Source of the DNA: Tubiluchus corallicola
Lineage: Eukaryota > Priapulida > Priapulimorpha > Priapulimorphida > Tubiluchidae
Assembly (NCBI GenBank): GCA_030141605.1
Contig: JAQGDQ010000013.1
Span: 450,447 to 510,446 of the forward strand
Reading direction: 5' to 3'
Length of the DNA: 60,000 nucleotides
Shown: positions 59,086 to 60,000 of the stretch, piece by piece
How positions within the stretch are numbered: the first letter of the stretch is position 1
Layout of the letters: each line of letters starts with the position of its first letter
Translations under genes and position numbers: made by a program
Notes under the pieces: generated by a model
Told to the model about the DNA's origin: nothing
Seen by the model: only the letters and a program-made list of their open reading frames with translations
Databases searched by the model: none

Positions 59086-60000
59086 CTGAACAAATAATTT
59101 TTCATTTCTTTCTTAAATTTGACTTGATCATTGTGCAATGATAACTATTAATAAATGGCGATTATCTAGATAATTAATACAGGAGTTTCGGTGTACACAG
59201 ATTGTGCTGCTACATTGATGACTGAACTCAAAAGATTTATTGTGACAACATTTCTATATTTAGGCACCTACTGTATCGTTGTAATTGTTACAATGCTGCA
59301 ACACTAATAATAGACTTTGTTACACACTGGCAACATTACAAAATATGAGCACTCACGCGTCAAATTATGACTCAAATCTATTGAAAGGTCAAGAAACGAA
59401 TCGCAAAAGAGCACAGCGAATACCTGTACGTATAATATACAGGTAATTGCGTAATGCTGTACATAATTTCTCACATCTTAAGACGGGCAAATTTCATTTA
59501 TAATCTATGCTGGCACGTACATAATTTCGATTTGATAGTTCATACACGACATTAGCTCTGCAATCTATATCTGCCATTAAGCACTACTCGTATCAGCAAA
59601 CTTTGTGAATGGCAGCGAATTTGAAATTAAGCATTTTCTAGACAGGTAAACGACATTGTTACACGGCTAAGCTGAGTTTCCCAGCAATTAAGCCTACGCT
59701 AGTTGTAATGCATTCAATGTTTGCGTGTCAGTTGGTGTGTAAGAGCTCGGTGAACACAAAAGCTTCTGCTCGTCAAATACTTGTAATTTCTTCTCTGTCA
59801 TAGCAGTTTTTTTGTAAATATAGTCAAAAGAATCTGCCAATGTTGCACACCTGGTTGTAGTGGGCACACACTGGACATTTGCAGCTTTTGTGTAAAACTG
59901 GGAAGAAAATTTTGCTGAATAAAAATTCATGTCTTTTCTGCTGTGTTTTGGTATTTGCAGCTGAGGAAATTAACATGTCTTTTGTGGCATTATGGGCCTG
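59086..60000. other. Right end of the window: nothing supported
   Basis: A 78-codon minus-strand open frame at 59694-59930 lacks homology. No EGF exon is seen before the edge. Confidence 0.4.

Overview
This is a window of animal nuclear DNA. It is AT-rich, its genes are split by many GT-AG introns, and it is full of short DNA transposons (MITEs), decayed CR1/L2-like LINEs and simple repeats. The proteins point to a metazoan, probably an invertebrate such as a lophotrochozoan or an invertebrate deuterostome; I cannot fix the phylum. Single open reading frames are a poor guide here. The genes were rebuilt by hand from homology, splice sites and codon phase.

Four protein genes can be supported. 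(1) 1076-5376, minus strand: the first three coding exons of a METTL13/EEF1AKNMT-type methyltransferase, continuing off the left edge. (2) 10721-17866 and (3) 22740-29923, both minus strand: two complete tandem copies of a carbonyl reductase 1-like short-chain dehydrogenase. Each has eight coding exons with the same intron phases and catalytic residues; they differ mainly at the C-terminus. (4) 34935-38239, plus strand: a signal-peptide exon and the first EGF exon of a Notch-like receptor, which then enters an intron running beyond the right edge (over 21 kb).

The rest is accessory DNA. An internally deleted pogo/Tigger element with perfect 29-bp inverted ends sits 12 nt from a METTL13 3' splice site. 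A 5S-rRNA-headed SINE in a carbonyl reductase intron shares its 3' part with a longer GC-rich repeat at 18.3-18.9 kb, which looks like a SINE/LINE pair. At least four MITE families occur two or three times each. One insertion can be dated relative to its host repeat, because the other copy keeps the empty site. Two CR1/L2-like ORF2 relics lie in the Notch intron. Minisatellites include a 57/36-bp array carrying a 294-codon open frame (52.1-53.0 kb), a 68-bp array whose units each hold a 10-bp inverted repeat (16.4-16.6 kb), and a GGACGT-rich array (32.0-32.8 kb).

I see no convincing tRNA gene, no CRISPR array and no prokaryotic-type operon. The genes do not form an evident pathway: two are housekeeping enzymes (translation-factor methylation, carbonyl reduction) and the third is a developmental receptor transcribed away from them. 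No clear new protein system was found; the points most worth checking are the transposon-adjacent splice site, the SINE/LINE pair and the in-frame minisatellite.
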